Assembly (NCBI GenBank): GCA_021778295.1
Contig: JAJYCP010000004.1
Location: 1-37,703, forward strand
Source of the DNA: a bacterium
GTDB taxonomy: Bacteria; Patescibacteriota; Minisyncoccia; Phycocordibacterales; Phycocordibacteraceae
Direction of reading: 5' to 3'
Length of the DNA stretch: 37,703 nt
Part shown: positions 8,917 to 17,105 of the stretch, piece by piece
Position numbering within the stretch: the stretch's first letter is position 1
Layout: every line of letters starts with the position of its first letter
Notes under the pieces: generated by a model
Database searches by the model: none
What the model was told of the DNA's origin: nothing
What the model saw: the letters and a program-made list of their open reading frames with translations, nothing else
Translations under genes and position numbers: made by a program

Positions 8917-9780
8917 ATGCACCACCAGCAGACCGTCATCCTCTATCACGGCAAATGCCCCGACGGTTTCGGCGGTGCCTATGCGGCATGGAAGAAGTTC
9001 GGCGACGCGGCTGAATACATTCCTATGCAGTATGGCAAGCCGATTCCGGAGCACATGGCCGGCCGCGATATCTACTTCATTGATTTCTGCTATGACCGAG
9101 AACGCATGAATCAGCTCGTGTCCATTGCTAAATCAATTACCGTGCTTGACCATCACGAAGGTGTCCGGGAAGTCGCAACTGCCTTCCCGGGAGTCTTTGA
9201 CCCGAGTCGTTCCGGTGCGGCCATCGCGTGGGAATATTTTCATCCGAATGTCCCGGGGCCTTTTCTTTTTGAATACATTGAAGATTATGATCTCTATCGT
9301 TTTTCGCTCCCCGACACGAAAGCGCTGAATGCCTACCTCACGCTCGAACCGTACGAATTCGAGCGCTGGGATGAGATCGTTTCCTCTCTTGAGGATCCGG
9401 AGCGGCGAGCCAAGATTATTGAACGGGGGAGAATATACGCTGAACATACCGATGCCCTCATTCAGCACATCGCCGCAAGCGCGGATTTGGTTGAGTTCGA
9501 AGGCCACACCTGTTACCTCTCGGGTACCGTACTCCAGGCGTTCACTGACTATCTCGGACATGAGCTTGCAAGAAAACAGCCGCCCTTTGCGCTCATGGTG
9601 CGTCCGGCTGCGGATGGGTTGCGCGTTTCTCTGCGGAGCGTCGATGATTTCGACGTCGCAGTGCTTGCGCGCAAATACGGCGGTAACGGACACCCGGCTG
9701 CTGCGGCATTTCGCATACCGTGGGGCGATCCGATTCCCTGGAAGCCGGTCGAGAAAAAAGATGAAGATCCTCGCGATTGA
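8917..9780 (+). CDS. DHH/DHHA1-family phosphoesterase
   Basis: ILYHGKCPDGFGGAYAAW, VLDHHEGV (DHH motif), C-terminal RKYGGNGHPAAAAF (DHHA1 GGGH-type). Confidence 0.9.
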   Translation: MHHQQTVILYHGKCPDGFGGAYAAWKKFGDAAEYIPMQYGKPIPEHMAGRDIYFIDFCYDRERMNQLVSIAKSITVLDHHEGVREVATAFPGVFDPSRSGAAIAWEYFHPNVPGPFLFEYIEDYDLYRFSLPDTKALNAYLTLEPYEFERWDEIVSSLEDPERRAKIIERGRIYAEHTDALIQHIAASADLVEFEGHTCYLSGTVLQAFTDYLGHELARKQPPFALMVRPAADGLRVSLRSVDDFDVAVLARKYGGNGHPAAAAFRIPWGDPIPWKPVEKKDEDPRD

Positions 9781-10963
9781 AACGAGCTGCGACGAGACGG
9801 CAATCGCCATACTAAAAGCCGAGGGCGATGAGAAGGCGGCGCAGTTCACCGTACTCGGGAACGCGCTCCTCTCGCAGATAGATATTCATCGGGAATACGG
9901 CGGCGTCTTCCCCGCTCTCGCCAAGCGCGAACACGCAAAGAATCTCGTGCCGATTCTCGAGGCGGCGCTTGAGGAAGCGGAACTCCTGCATGAAGATACG
10001 CAGGCGATACCGGAAGAAACGCGCGCCAAAATTTCAGAAATTTTGGCGCGCGAGAGCGGCCTCGCCGAAGCGTTTTTCGAATTCGTCGGCGAGTGCGAGC
10101 CGCCGCCCATTGACGCCATTGCGGTCACGTCGGGCCCCGGGCTTGAGCCGGCGCTCTGGGTCGGTATCAATTTCGCCAAAGCGCTTGCGCTTCTCTGGGA
10201 GAAACCGCTCGTCGCGGTCAATCATATGGAGGGGCATATTTTCACCGCACTTGCGGCAGAAAAGCGTCTGCAGGATGCGGAAGGCACTCCTCTGCATATC
10301 AAGGATGTTTCCATGCCGGTGCTTGCGCTCCTTATCTCAGGTGGACATACGGAACTTGTCGTCATGAAAAAGTGGCTCGAGTACGAACTCGTCGGGCAGA
10401 CGCGCGACGATGCGGTCGGCGAAGCGTTCGACAAAGTCGCTCGCATGCTCTCCCTCCCCTACCCGGGCGGGCCGGAGATATCGCGTCTTGCCGAATCTCT
10501 TCGTTCCTCACTTGGCGGTTTCACCGCCAAGTACTCGTTGCCACGACCGATGCTCAACGACGCGACGTGCGACTTTTCCTTTTCAGGATTGAAAACCGCC
10601 GTACTGTATCTCTTGAAGAAAAACCCCGCGATGAGCGAGCACGAGAAACAGCATCTCGCCCACGAATTCGAGAATGCGGTGACCGAAGTCCTCTGGGAAA
10701 AGACGTCGCGCGCGCTTGAAAAAACGCGGGCAAAAACACTCACTCTAGGCGGCGGCGTCTCGGCAAACAAACATATCCGCCGCACTTTTACGGAAAAAAT
10801 AAAAAACGAATATCCTGATGTGACGCTCCGCATCCCTTCCGCCGCACTCACCACCGACAACGCCATCATGATCGCGCTTGCCGGCTTCTATCGCACGCTC
10901 CGGGGCGACTTCCCCGGATTGGATGCCCTATCGGCAAACGGCAACCGTACGCTCGCCCCGTGA
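9761..10963 (+). CDS. tsaD: tRNA N6-adenosine threonylcarbamoyltransferase TsaD
   Basis: MKILAIETSCDETAIAIL, HMEGHI, LLISGGHTELV, LPYPGGPEISRL, FSFSGLKTAVLY, LGGGVSANKHIR. Start overlaps DHH gene by 20 bp (ORF track opens upstream at 9329). Confidence 0.96.
   Translation: MKILAIETSCDETAIAILKAEGDEKAAQFTVLGNALLSQIDIHREYGGVFPALAKREHAKNLVPILEAALEEAELLHEDTQAIPEETRAKISEILARESGLAEAFFEFVGECEPPPIDAIAVTSGPGLEPALWVGINFAKALALLWEKPLVAVNHMEGHIFTALAAEKRLQDAEGTPLHIKDVSMPVLALLISGGHTELVVMKKWLEYELVGQTRDDAVGEAFDKVARMLSLPYPGGPEISRLAESLRSSLGGFTAKYSLPRPMLNDATCDFSFSGLKTAVLYLLKKNPAMSEHEKQHLAHEFENAVTEVLWEKTSRALEKTRAKTLTLGGGVSANKHIRRTFTEKIKNEYPDVTLRIPSAALTTDNAIMIALAGFYRTLRGDFPGLDALSANGNRTLAP
10020..10052. repeat. Perfect inverted repeat inside tsaD (16-bp arms, 1-nt centre)
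   Basis: cgcgcgccaaaatttc-a-gaaattttggcgcgcg; encodes TRAKISEILARE in frame. Confidence 0.95.
10510..10532. repeat. Second perfect inverted repeat inside tsaD (10-bp arms, 3-nt loop)
   Basis: acttggcggt-ttc-accgccaagt; encodes LGGFTAK just before the conserved LPRPM segment. Confidence 0.93.
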
Positions 10964-11030
10964 GATACCCGCAGAGGTCTTCCTCGCGAGACGAGCAGAT
11001 CCGCCTTATTTTTGCTATATTTTACAGGCA

Positions 11031-13154
11031 ATGCCCGATAAGTTCTTAATCCCGTACGATCCGACCGCAACCGAAAAACGCTTGTATGAAGCGTGGGAAG
11101 CGAGCGGCTTTTTTAATCCGGACAACCTGCCGGACGACGGGAAGCCTTTTACCATCGTCATGCCGCCTCCGAACGCGAATGGATCGCTTCATGCCGGACA
11201 CGCACTTTTCATTACGCTTGAAGACATACTGATCCGTTTCAAGCGCATGCAGGGATATAAAGCGCTCTGGCTCCCCGGCGCCGACCATGCAGGCTTCGAG
11301 ACGCAGGTGGTATACGAGAAGAAGCTTGAAAAGGAAGGCCGCTCGCGCTTCCAGATGGAAGCGAAGGATCTCTATAACGAGATTTACGCGTTTACCCTAT
11401 CGAATAAAGCGCACATGGAGGGACAAATACGGCGGATGGGCGCTTCATGCGACTGGTCGCGCGAGAAATTCACGCTTGACGAGGCGGTCGTGCGCGAAGT
11501 GCAAAAAACATTTCTAAAAATGTTTGCGGACAATCTTGTCTATCGCGGGAACCGAATCGTGAATTGGTGTCCGAAACATCAGACATCGCTCTCGGACGTC
11601 GAGACGACGAGCATCGAAGAGACCGCGCCGCTTTACTATTTCAAATACGGGCCGTTTACCATCGCGACGGCGAGGCCGGAAACGAAATTCGGCGATAAGT
11701 ACGTCGTCATGCACCCGGATGATACGCGGTATGCGCAGTGGAAAGAGGGCGACACTCTCGAGGTGGAGTGGATTAACGGGCCTATTACCGCAACCGTCAT
11801 TAAAGACACCGCGATCGATATGGAATTCGGCACGGGCGTCATGACCATCACGCCCTGGCACGATGCGATCGACTTCGAAATCGCAAAACGACATGCGCTT
11901 CCGTACGAGCAGATCATCGACTGGCGGGGCAAGCTGCTCCCGGTCGCCGGAGAATTCGCCGGCATGAAGATACTCGATGCGCGTCCGAAGATCGTCGAAA
12001 AACTCGCGGCAAAAGGCCTGGTCGAAAAAATAGACGAGGCGTATCGGCATGTCGCAAAGCATTGTTACAAATGCAACGCATTTATCGAACCGCATGTACG
12101 AGATCAATGGTTCGTGAAGATGGCCCCGCTCGCACAGATGGCAATTGAAGCGGTAAATGCCGGCAGCGTACGGTTTGTTCCCGATAATTATGAGAAGATA
12201 TTCCGCTACTGGATGGAGAATACGCTTGACTGGAATATTTCACGGCAGATCGTATGGGGAATTCCCATTCCGGCATGGTTTCGCCATCGCGGCACCGCCA
12301 CCGAGGAGTCGGTCGTGTCACTTGAAAAACCGGAGGGCGAAGGATGGGAGCCGGACACCGATACGTTTGATACCTGGTTCTCCTCCGGACAATGGCCGCT
12401 CATTATGACGGGATTCCCGGACGGAAAGGATTACGCGACCTATTACCCTACGGATGTCATGGAAACCGGGCACGATCTTATCTTTAAATGGGTGCCGCGC
12501 ATGGTTATTTTCGGTCTGTATCTCGGGAAGAAGGTCCCGTTCCATACCGTTTACCTTCACGGACTCGTAAACGATTCTCAGGGGAAAAAGATGAGCAAGT
12601 CAAAAGGAAACGTCGTGAATCCACTCGATCTTACGGATAGATACGGGACTGATGCATTGCGTATGGCGCTTGTCGTCGGCAACACTCCCGGCACCAACCT
12701 TGCGCTTTCTGAAGACAAGGTACGGGGCTACAAACATTTTGCGAACAAGCTCTGGAACATCGCGCGCTTCGTGTTGGAGCATACGGGCGAAGCGGATATG
12801 AAGACACCGCTTGCGGCACCCGACGCGGCGCTGCGCAAAAAAGCGGAAGACCTCCTCGCGGAAGTAACGAAGGACATCGAGGAGTATCGCATCTACCTAG
12901 CGGCCGAAAAACTCTATCACTACGTTTGGCATGAGTTTGCCGACAAGATACTCGAGGACTCCAAAGAGATCCTCCAAAGCTCCGATGACGAAGCGAAAGC
13001 ATCGCGACGAGCGTTCCTCGTCCATACGCTTGACGCATTCCTGCGTGCGCTCCATCCTTTCATGCCCTTTCTCACCGAAGAAATCTGGCAATCCATGCCG
13101 ACTAAAGACGCCGAGTTCCTCATGGTGGCACACTGGCCCGAAACGACAGGGTGA
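11031..13154 (+). CDS. valS: Valyl-tRNA synthetase
   Basis: IVMPPPNANGSLHAGHAL (HIGH), WLPGADHAGFETQ, KMSKSKGNVVNPLDL (KMSKS), DTWFSSGQWP. ATG at 11031; ORF track opens at 10878. Confidence 0.96.
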   Translation: MPDKFLIPYDPTATEKRLYEAWEASGFFNPDNLPDDGKPFTIVMPPPNANGSLHAGHALFITLEDILIRFKRMQGYKALWLPGADHAGFETQVVYEKKLEKEGRSRFQMEAKDLYNEIYAFTLSNKAHMEGQIRRMGASCDWSREKFTLDEAVVREVQKTFLKMFADNLVYRGNRIVNWCPKHQTSLSDVETTSIEETAPLYYFKYGPFTIATARPETKFGDKYVVMHPDDTRYAQWKEGDTLEVEWINGPITATVIKDTAIDMEFGTGVMTITPWHDAIDFEIAKRHALPYEQIIDWRGKLLPVAGEFAGMKILDARPKIVEKLAAKGLVEKIDEAYRHVAKHCYKCNAFIEPHVRDQWFVKMAPLAQMAIEAVNAGSVRFVPDNYEKIFRYWMENTLDWNISRQIVWGIPIPAWFRHRGTATEESVVSLEKPEGEGWEPDTDTFDTWFSSGQWPLIMTGFPDGKDYATYYPTDVMETGHDLIFKWVPRMVIFGLYLGKKVPFHTVYLHGLVNDSQGKKMSKSKGNVVNPLDLTDRYGTDALRMALVVGNTPGTNLALSEDKVRGYKHFANKLWNIARFVLEHTGEADMKTPLAAPDAALRKKAEDLLAEVTKDIEEYRIYLAAEKLYHYVWHEFADKILEDSKEILQSSDDEAKASRRAFLVHTLDAFLRALHPFMPFLTEEIWQSMPTKDAEFLMVAHWPETTG

Positions 13155-13171
13155 TGGGGTAGAATGGAACG

Positions 13172-13876
13172 GTGACCCTCACCACGCTCGGCTATGCGTT
13201 TCTCGGCGGACTTTTGCCGTCCCTCATCTGGCTCTATTTTCTTCTCAAGGAGGATGCGCGCTGTCCGGAACCGCGTACGCTGATAGCACTTGCGTTTGTC
13301 GCGGGTATGGCGGCAGTACCGCTTGCGCTCCCCTTGGAACAATACGCGCTGACGCACCTGACCGGTGCTCTTTCGATTTATGTCGCCTGGGCGACCATCG
13401 AGGAACTGCTCAAATACGGCATGGCGGCTTCGTTCATTCTTTGGCGCCGCGCAGTCGACGAGGCGCCTGATTATGTCATATATATGATTACCGTAGCGCT
13501 TGGCTTTGCGGCCGCGGAAAACATGCTTTTCCTCCTTGCCCCGCTCTCGGGCGGGCATTTCACCGCCGGTCTGCGCACTGACGACCTACGTTTTCTCGGA
13601 TCAACGTTACTGCACGTCATTGCCTCCGCAGCGATCGGTTTTGCGCTTGCCTTCTCCGCCGCGAAAGGTCCGGGGGTACGGGTTGTGGCAGCGGCATCCG
13701 GACTTATCCTCGCCATCGCGTTGCACACCGCCTTTAACATGCTTATCATAAACGGAGGCGCTTCGACCGCACTTGCCGCCTTCTTCCTTGTCTGGATGGT
13801 TGCAGTCGTTTTCTTCGCGGCATTCGAGGTGCTAAAATATTTTCAGTACCGTAACACCCCTAATAATACTTGCTAA
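13172..13876 (+). CDS. PrsW-family intramembrane metalloprotease
   Basis: Multi-TM protein with ATIEELLKYG, LGFAAAENMLFL, LLHVIASAAIGFAL, ALHTAFNML motifs; GTG start. Confidence 0.88.
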   Translation: MTLTTLGYAFLGGLLPSLIWLYFLLKEDARCPEPRTLIALAFVAGMAAVPLALPLEQYALTHLTGALSIYVAWATIEELLKYGMAASFILWRRAVDEAPDYVIYMITVALGFAAAENMLFLLAPLSGGHFTAGLRTDDLRFLGSTLLHVIASAAIGFALAFSAAKGPGVRVVAAASGLILAIALHTAFNMLIINGGASTALAAFFLVWMVAVVFFAAFEVLKYFQYRNTPNNTC

Positions 13877-13879
13877 GAT

Positions 13880-14392
13880 ATGAACATGAAGCGTACGTTT
13901 TTTGAGCGTCTCTCCGGCGGCCCTCCGGTCGGGAATGATGCTTTCGATTCCTTTGATGATGAACTGCCCGGAGCGACGATACCGGCGCGCAAGGAGATAC
14001 GGATGCACACCAGCGGGGTATCGGCCGCTCCTTCGCCGCTTGATGACGATCGTCCGGAAGGGAAAGGGCAGCTTCCGGTCGACGTGCATCAGACTGCAAG
14101 CGATATCATCATCCGCGCCTTTGTCGCAGGCGTGCGTCCCGATGAACTCAATATTTCCATAAGCCGCGACATGGTTGAACTCGAGGGATCACGCATGGAA
14201 CGCGAGCAAGTCGCCGCTCCCGATTATTTCACCCGCGAGCTTTTTTGGGGCGCATTCTCGCGCACGATCCTCCTCCCGCAGGAAATAGACGTCGAAGCGT
14301 CCTCTGCGAGCGCCAAGGATGGCCTTTTGACCATTATTCTTCCGAAACTTGATAAAGCACGCCAAACGAAATTACGCGTAAAAGCCGGGTAG
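13880..14392 (+). CDS. Hsp20/alpha-crystallin small heat-shock protein
   Basis: Alpha-crystallin domain: PVDVHQTASDIIIRAFVAGVRPDELNISIS...LVELEG-like...GAFSRTILLPQEID...AKDGLLTIILPK. Confidence 0.9.
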   Translation: MNMKRTFFERLSGGPPVGNDAFDSFDDELPGATIPARKEIRMHTSGVSAAPSPLDDDRPEGKGQLPVDVHQTASDIIIRAFVAGVRPDELNISISRDMVELEGSRMEREQVAAPDYFTRELFWGAFSRTILLPQEIDVEASSASAKDGLLTIILPKLDKARQTKLRVKAG

Positions 14393-14396
14393 GAGC

Positions 14397-15482
14397 TTAT
14401 TTCAATGTGATAGTTTCGAGTGTGGGTGCGGATGTTTCCTGTGTGACTATAAAAGGTAGGTAGGCGATGAGGCGTCCGTCGGCGGTCTCTATGTTGACAC
14501 GCCACTTCCCCGCCGCAGCGATAGGTACTGTAGAATACCCGCGATAACCGCCATCGCGACCGCCGACAATCGGATAAGGGATGACCGCTTTCGTCACCCA
14601 TTGTCCCGTAGCCGGGTCATACCACTGCCAACGGTGCACGATGGTGGTGGTGAGCGTCGTTGGCGCAAAAACGGCGCTATACGCGTAGAGCGACTCGCCC
14701 AGAGTAATGTGCAAGGTCGGTGGAAAGCCGAGGAAACGTACTTGCCAGGGCTCTTGCTCGTCTGCGGCGAGATATGCGCCCGGGACGCGCCATACGGCAT
14801 GATAGATGCCTCCCGCCTCCGCAGAGAGCGGAAGCGGCGGCAGGATATTGGTGAAATACGATACGTTGATAATGATGATCACGAGAAGCGCACCGATGCG
14901 GATATGCCGCACATCGGCAAGATAACGCTCACGCCCGAGGATGCGGAGCAGAATGGTGAAAAACGCAAAGAGTACGATTGCAACGGCTCCGCTCTCGAGA
15001 AAAGTCAGCGTTCCCATGGTGCCGGTGTAAATCGGCACGGAAAATATCGCATAAGAATAGAGCGCAAAGAAGAAAAGGATGGTCGTGAAGACAAGTCGGT
15101 CATGGTAGTGGTGGAAATATTCGCTACCGATAAGGAGCGCGACGAGAAGAAGCATGAAAGGCCATGATGCGGGAAGAACTGCCGAGCGGCCATAAAAGAT
15201 GAAAAAACCGCTCCAGAAACCGCCGAGTGCGAATTGCGTCGCGATGGGGAGCAGTGCGCGGGCGCGTGGGCGCGGGATACCGCGCGCCGCGCGCGCTTCA
15301 ATCCAGTGCAGAAGCGGTATGGTGAAGAAACAAACGGCAGTGTAGACGGCGAAAACCGCTTGAGTTCGCCAGAGATCGACGCGGCCGAAGAACAGGTTAT
15401 CGACGATGAAACCGGCAACCATCGCGGCGGCCGAAAGATGACGCTCGTATTTTTGCATCCATGCAAAAGACTTCTGGAACAT
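14397..15482 (-). CDS. Multi-TM membrane protein with DUF2914-like C-terminal domain
   Basis: About 8 hydrophobic segments, then VVHRWQWYDPATGQWV-type / GGRDGGYRGYS...GKWRVNIETADGRLIAYLPFIV. Confidence 0.75.
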   Translation of the reverse strand: MFQKSFAWMQKYERHLSAAAMVAGFIVDNLFFGRVDLWRTQAVFAVYTAVCFFTIPLLHWIEARAARGIPRPRARALLPIATQFALGGFWSGFFIFYGRSAVLPASWPFMLLLVALLIGSEYFHHYHDRLVFTTILFFFALYSYAIFSVPIYTGTMGTLTFLESGAVAIVLFAFFTILLRILGRERYLADVRHIRIGALLVIIIINVSYFTNILPPLPLSAEAGGIYHAVWRVPGAYLAADEQEPWQVRFLGFPPTLHITLGESLYAYSAVFAPTTLTTTIVHRWQWYDPATGQWVTKAVIPYPIVGGRDGGYRGYSTVPIAAAGKWRVNIETADGRLIAYLPFIVTQETSAPTLETITLK

Positions 15483-15486
15483 GCGG

Positions 15487-15559
15487 TGCTTGGAGTCGGG
15501 CTCGAACCGACGACCCCCGCCTCTTCAGGGCGATGCTCTACCAACTGAGCTATCCAAGC
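15487..15559 (-). tRNA. tRNA-Phe(GAA)
   Basis: GCTTGGATAGCTCAGTTGGTAGAGCATCGCCCTGAAGAGGCG...GGTTCGAGCCCGACTCCAAGCA; full CCA not encoded. Confidence 0.94.
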
Positions 15560-15563
15560 GTTA

Positions 15564-15860
15564 TTAGAGGGCCGGCGACCCCGCTTTGAACGAGTTTATC
15601 AGCTTTTGGAGCTCAGCGGTAGTCGGGAGACCAAAAAGTCCGGAGGAGGTGGTGGTGCCGGGTGTTGCAGAAAATTTACTGACAATCGGCTGCAGATACT
15701 GCTGGTATAGGTAGAGCGGCAGAAGAAGCACGATGATCCAGATGATGATCTTCCCCACAAAACCGAACCATTGATCGCGTCGGATTGCGCGGAGTATGCG
15801 ATGGTTCTCTCTTGCAAGCGCATGCGTCTCTTCAAGCAGCCGTTTTAACTCCGGATCCAT
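15564..15860 (-). CDS. Small single-TM protein (98 aa), hypothetical
   Basis: MDPELKRLLEETHALARENHRILRAIRRDQWFGFVGKIIIWIIVLLLPLYLYQQYLQP...; heptad-like N-terminus plus one TM. Confidence 0.75.
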   Translation of the reverse strand: MDPELKRLLEETHALARENHRILRAIRRDQWFGFVGKIIIWIIVLLLPLYLYQQYLQPIVSKFSATPGTTTSSGLFGLPTTAELQKLINSFKAGSPAL

Positions 15861-15896
15861 ACTGCTCTAGTATAGCAAGTGCTGATTGCCCATGTG

Positions 15897-15968
15897 TGCC
15901 CCCTCCAGGAGTCGAACCTGAATCAGCTCGTTAGGAGTGAGCCGTTCTATCCATTGAACTAAGGGGGC
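15897..15968 (-). tRNA. tRNA-Arg(CCT)
   Basis: GCCCCCTTAGTTCAATGGATAGAACGGCTCACTCCTAACGAGC...CAGGTTCGACTCCTGGAGGGGGCA; CCA not encoded. Confidence 0.92.
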
Positions 15969-15985
15969 GATACGGAATGAGCGTA

Positions 15986-16020
15986 ACACAACGCGCGCGG
16001 CAGAGCCGCGCGCGTTGTGT
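15986..16020. repeat. Perfect GC-rich inverted repeat, 16-bp arms, 3-nt loop (possible transcript 3'-end hairpin)
   Basis: acacaacgcgcgcggc-aga-gccgcgcgcgttgtgt between glutaredoxin 3' end and tRNA-Arg 5' end; no obvious T-tract on either side. Confidence 0.9.
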
Positions 16021-16029
16021 ATTTGCACC

Positions 16030-16272
16030 TTATGCCGAAACGCCAAGCGTCGAAGCGATCCGCTCCTTATCGAAACCAATGATCATCTCGTTACCGATGA
16101 AAATGACCGGGACGCCCATTTGGCCGGACTTTTGGATCATCTCCTGGCGCTTGCCGAGATCGTGCGCAACGTCAAAATCGGTGTAGCTGATGCTCTTTTC
16201 CTTGAGAAAATCCTTGGTCATCTGGCAAAAATGACAAGTCGGCGTGCTGTAAATGGTGACGGTTTTATCCAT
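16030..16272 (-). CDS. Glutaredoxin-family protein
   Basis: MDKTVTIYSTPTCHFCQMTKDFLKEKSISYTDFDVAHD...MGVPVIFIGNEMIIGFDKERI; CxxC redox motif and TVP-like cis-Pro region. ORF track opens at 16347. Confidence 0.93.
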   Translation of the reverse strand: MDKTVTIYSTPTCHFCQMTKDFLKEKSISYTDFDVAHDLGKRQEMIQKSGQMGVPVIFIGNEMIIGFDKERIASTLGVSA

Positions 16273-16298
16273 ATTTATTTTTATTTCGTTATGGGAGC

Positions 16299-16309
16299 AA
16301 GTATACCAT
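16299..16309 (-). promoter_or_regulatory. Extended -10 promoter element for glutaredoxin gene
   Basis: Minus strand reads TGGTATACT, about 28 nt upstream of ATG 16272. Confidence 0.55.
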
Positions 16310-16349
16310 GCAAAGTTATCCACAGAAATATCTGTGCCTCTCCCCACCC

Positions 16350-16569
16350 CTAGAACCCGTCTTAAGCCCCCGCGAGGCGTATGCGGCAGAAAGGAGTACG
16401 CCGTCTTTTTCTGCTCAAAAAGCGGCTCGCGCTCGCGCCGTTACCACAGAGGGTACTTCCACGTTTCTAACTCGCTCCGCTCATAAGAAACTTTAGGTCG
16501 CGCGCTCCGTAAGCCTCTTTCTGCCGCATACGCCTCGCGGGGGAGGTGGGGGGTTTGAAATGGTTTTAG
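16350..16569. repeat. Interspersed ~220-bp element with imperfect terminal inverted repeats, copy 2
   Basis: ctagaacccgtcttaagcccccgcgaggcgtatgcggcagaaaggagtacgccgtc...agcctctttctgccgcatacgcctcgcgggggaggtggggggtttgaaatggttttag; near-colinear with 404-621. Confidence 0.88.
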
Positions 16570-16580
16570 TTGTGAACTAG

Positions 16581-16612
16581 AGCAAAACCGCCACGTATGT
16601 GGCGGTTTTGCT
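16581..16612. terminator. Rho-independent (possibly bidirectional) terminator
   Basis: agcaaaaccgccac-gtat-gtggcggttttgct, perfect 14-bp arms; 3' of the minus-strand gene ending at 16649. Confidence 0.82.
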
Positions 16613-16648
16613 TTGCGAACTCATTTCCCTCGATGCAAACAGAGAGAT

Positions 16649-16981
16649 TTAGCGCTCCGAAGTCGAATCCGTCCCCGCCGCGTCCTGATGTCCGCTCTGG
16701 ATATCCGGTGTGCCCGGCGCCTCCGGAGCATCCTTCGGTTCACTGCTCTTTGCTTCGATCGCGTCGGATCCCGTCCCCGCGGCATCCTGATATCCGGTTT
16801 GAACATTAAGGCCGCCCGGAGCCTCAAGCGTGCTTGTTTCAACACCGGTTATTTGAGCGGGAGCACTGACGATCGGAGCGGCCGGCGTCTGCGCAAATGC
16901 CTGCGCCCCGATGGAGGCAACGCCGCCGACAGCGACTGCGCCTCCGGTAAACAGAGCGAGTGCTTTTTTAGAGATATTCAT
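16649..16981 (-). CDS. Small secreted, low-complexity protein with duplicated module
   Basis: Signal peptide MNISKKALALFTGGAVAVGGVASIGAQAFAQ; repeats APGGLNVQTGYQDAAGTGSD and APGTPDIQSGHQDAAGTDST. Confidence 0.75.
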   Translation of the reverse strand: MNISKKALALFTGGAVAVGGVASIGAQAFAQTPAAPIVSAPAQITGVETSTLEAPGGLNVQTGYQDAAGTGSDAIEAKSSEPKDAPEAPGTPDIQSGHQDAAGTDSTSER

Positions 16982-17105
16982 GTTGTTTTTATTATGGATG
17001 AATAATGTGCCTCGCGAGTGTCACTGCTTTGCGTGAGCAAATAGGTTTTGTGACTCACCTGAGCGCGAGATAGGCGGAGCGTACATGCCGTGCATGAAAT
17101 GACGG

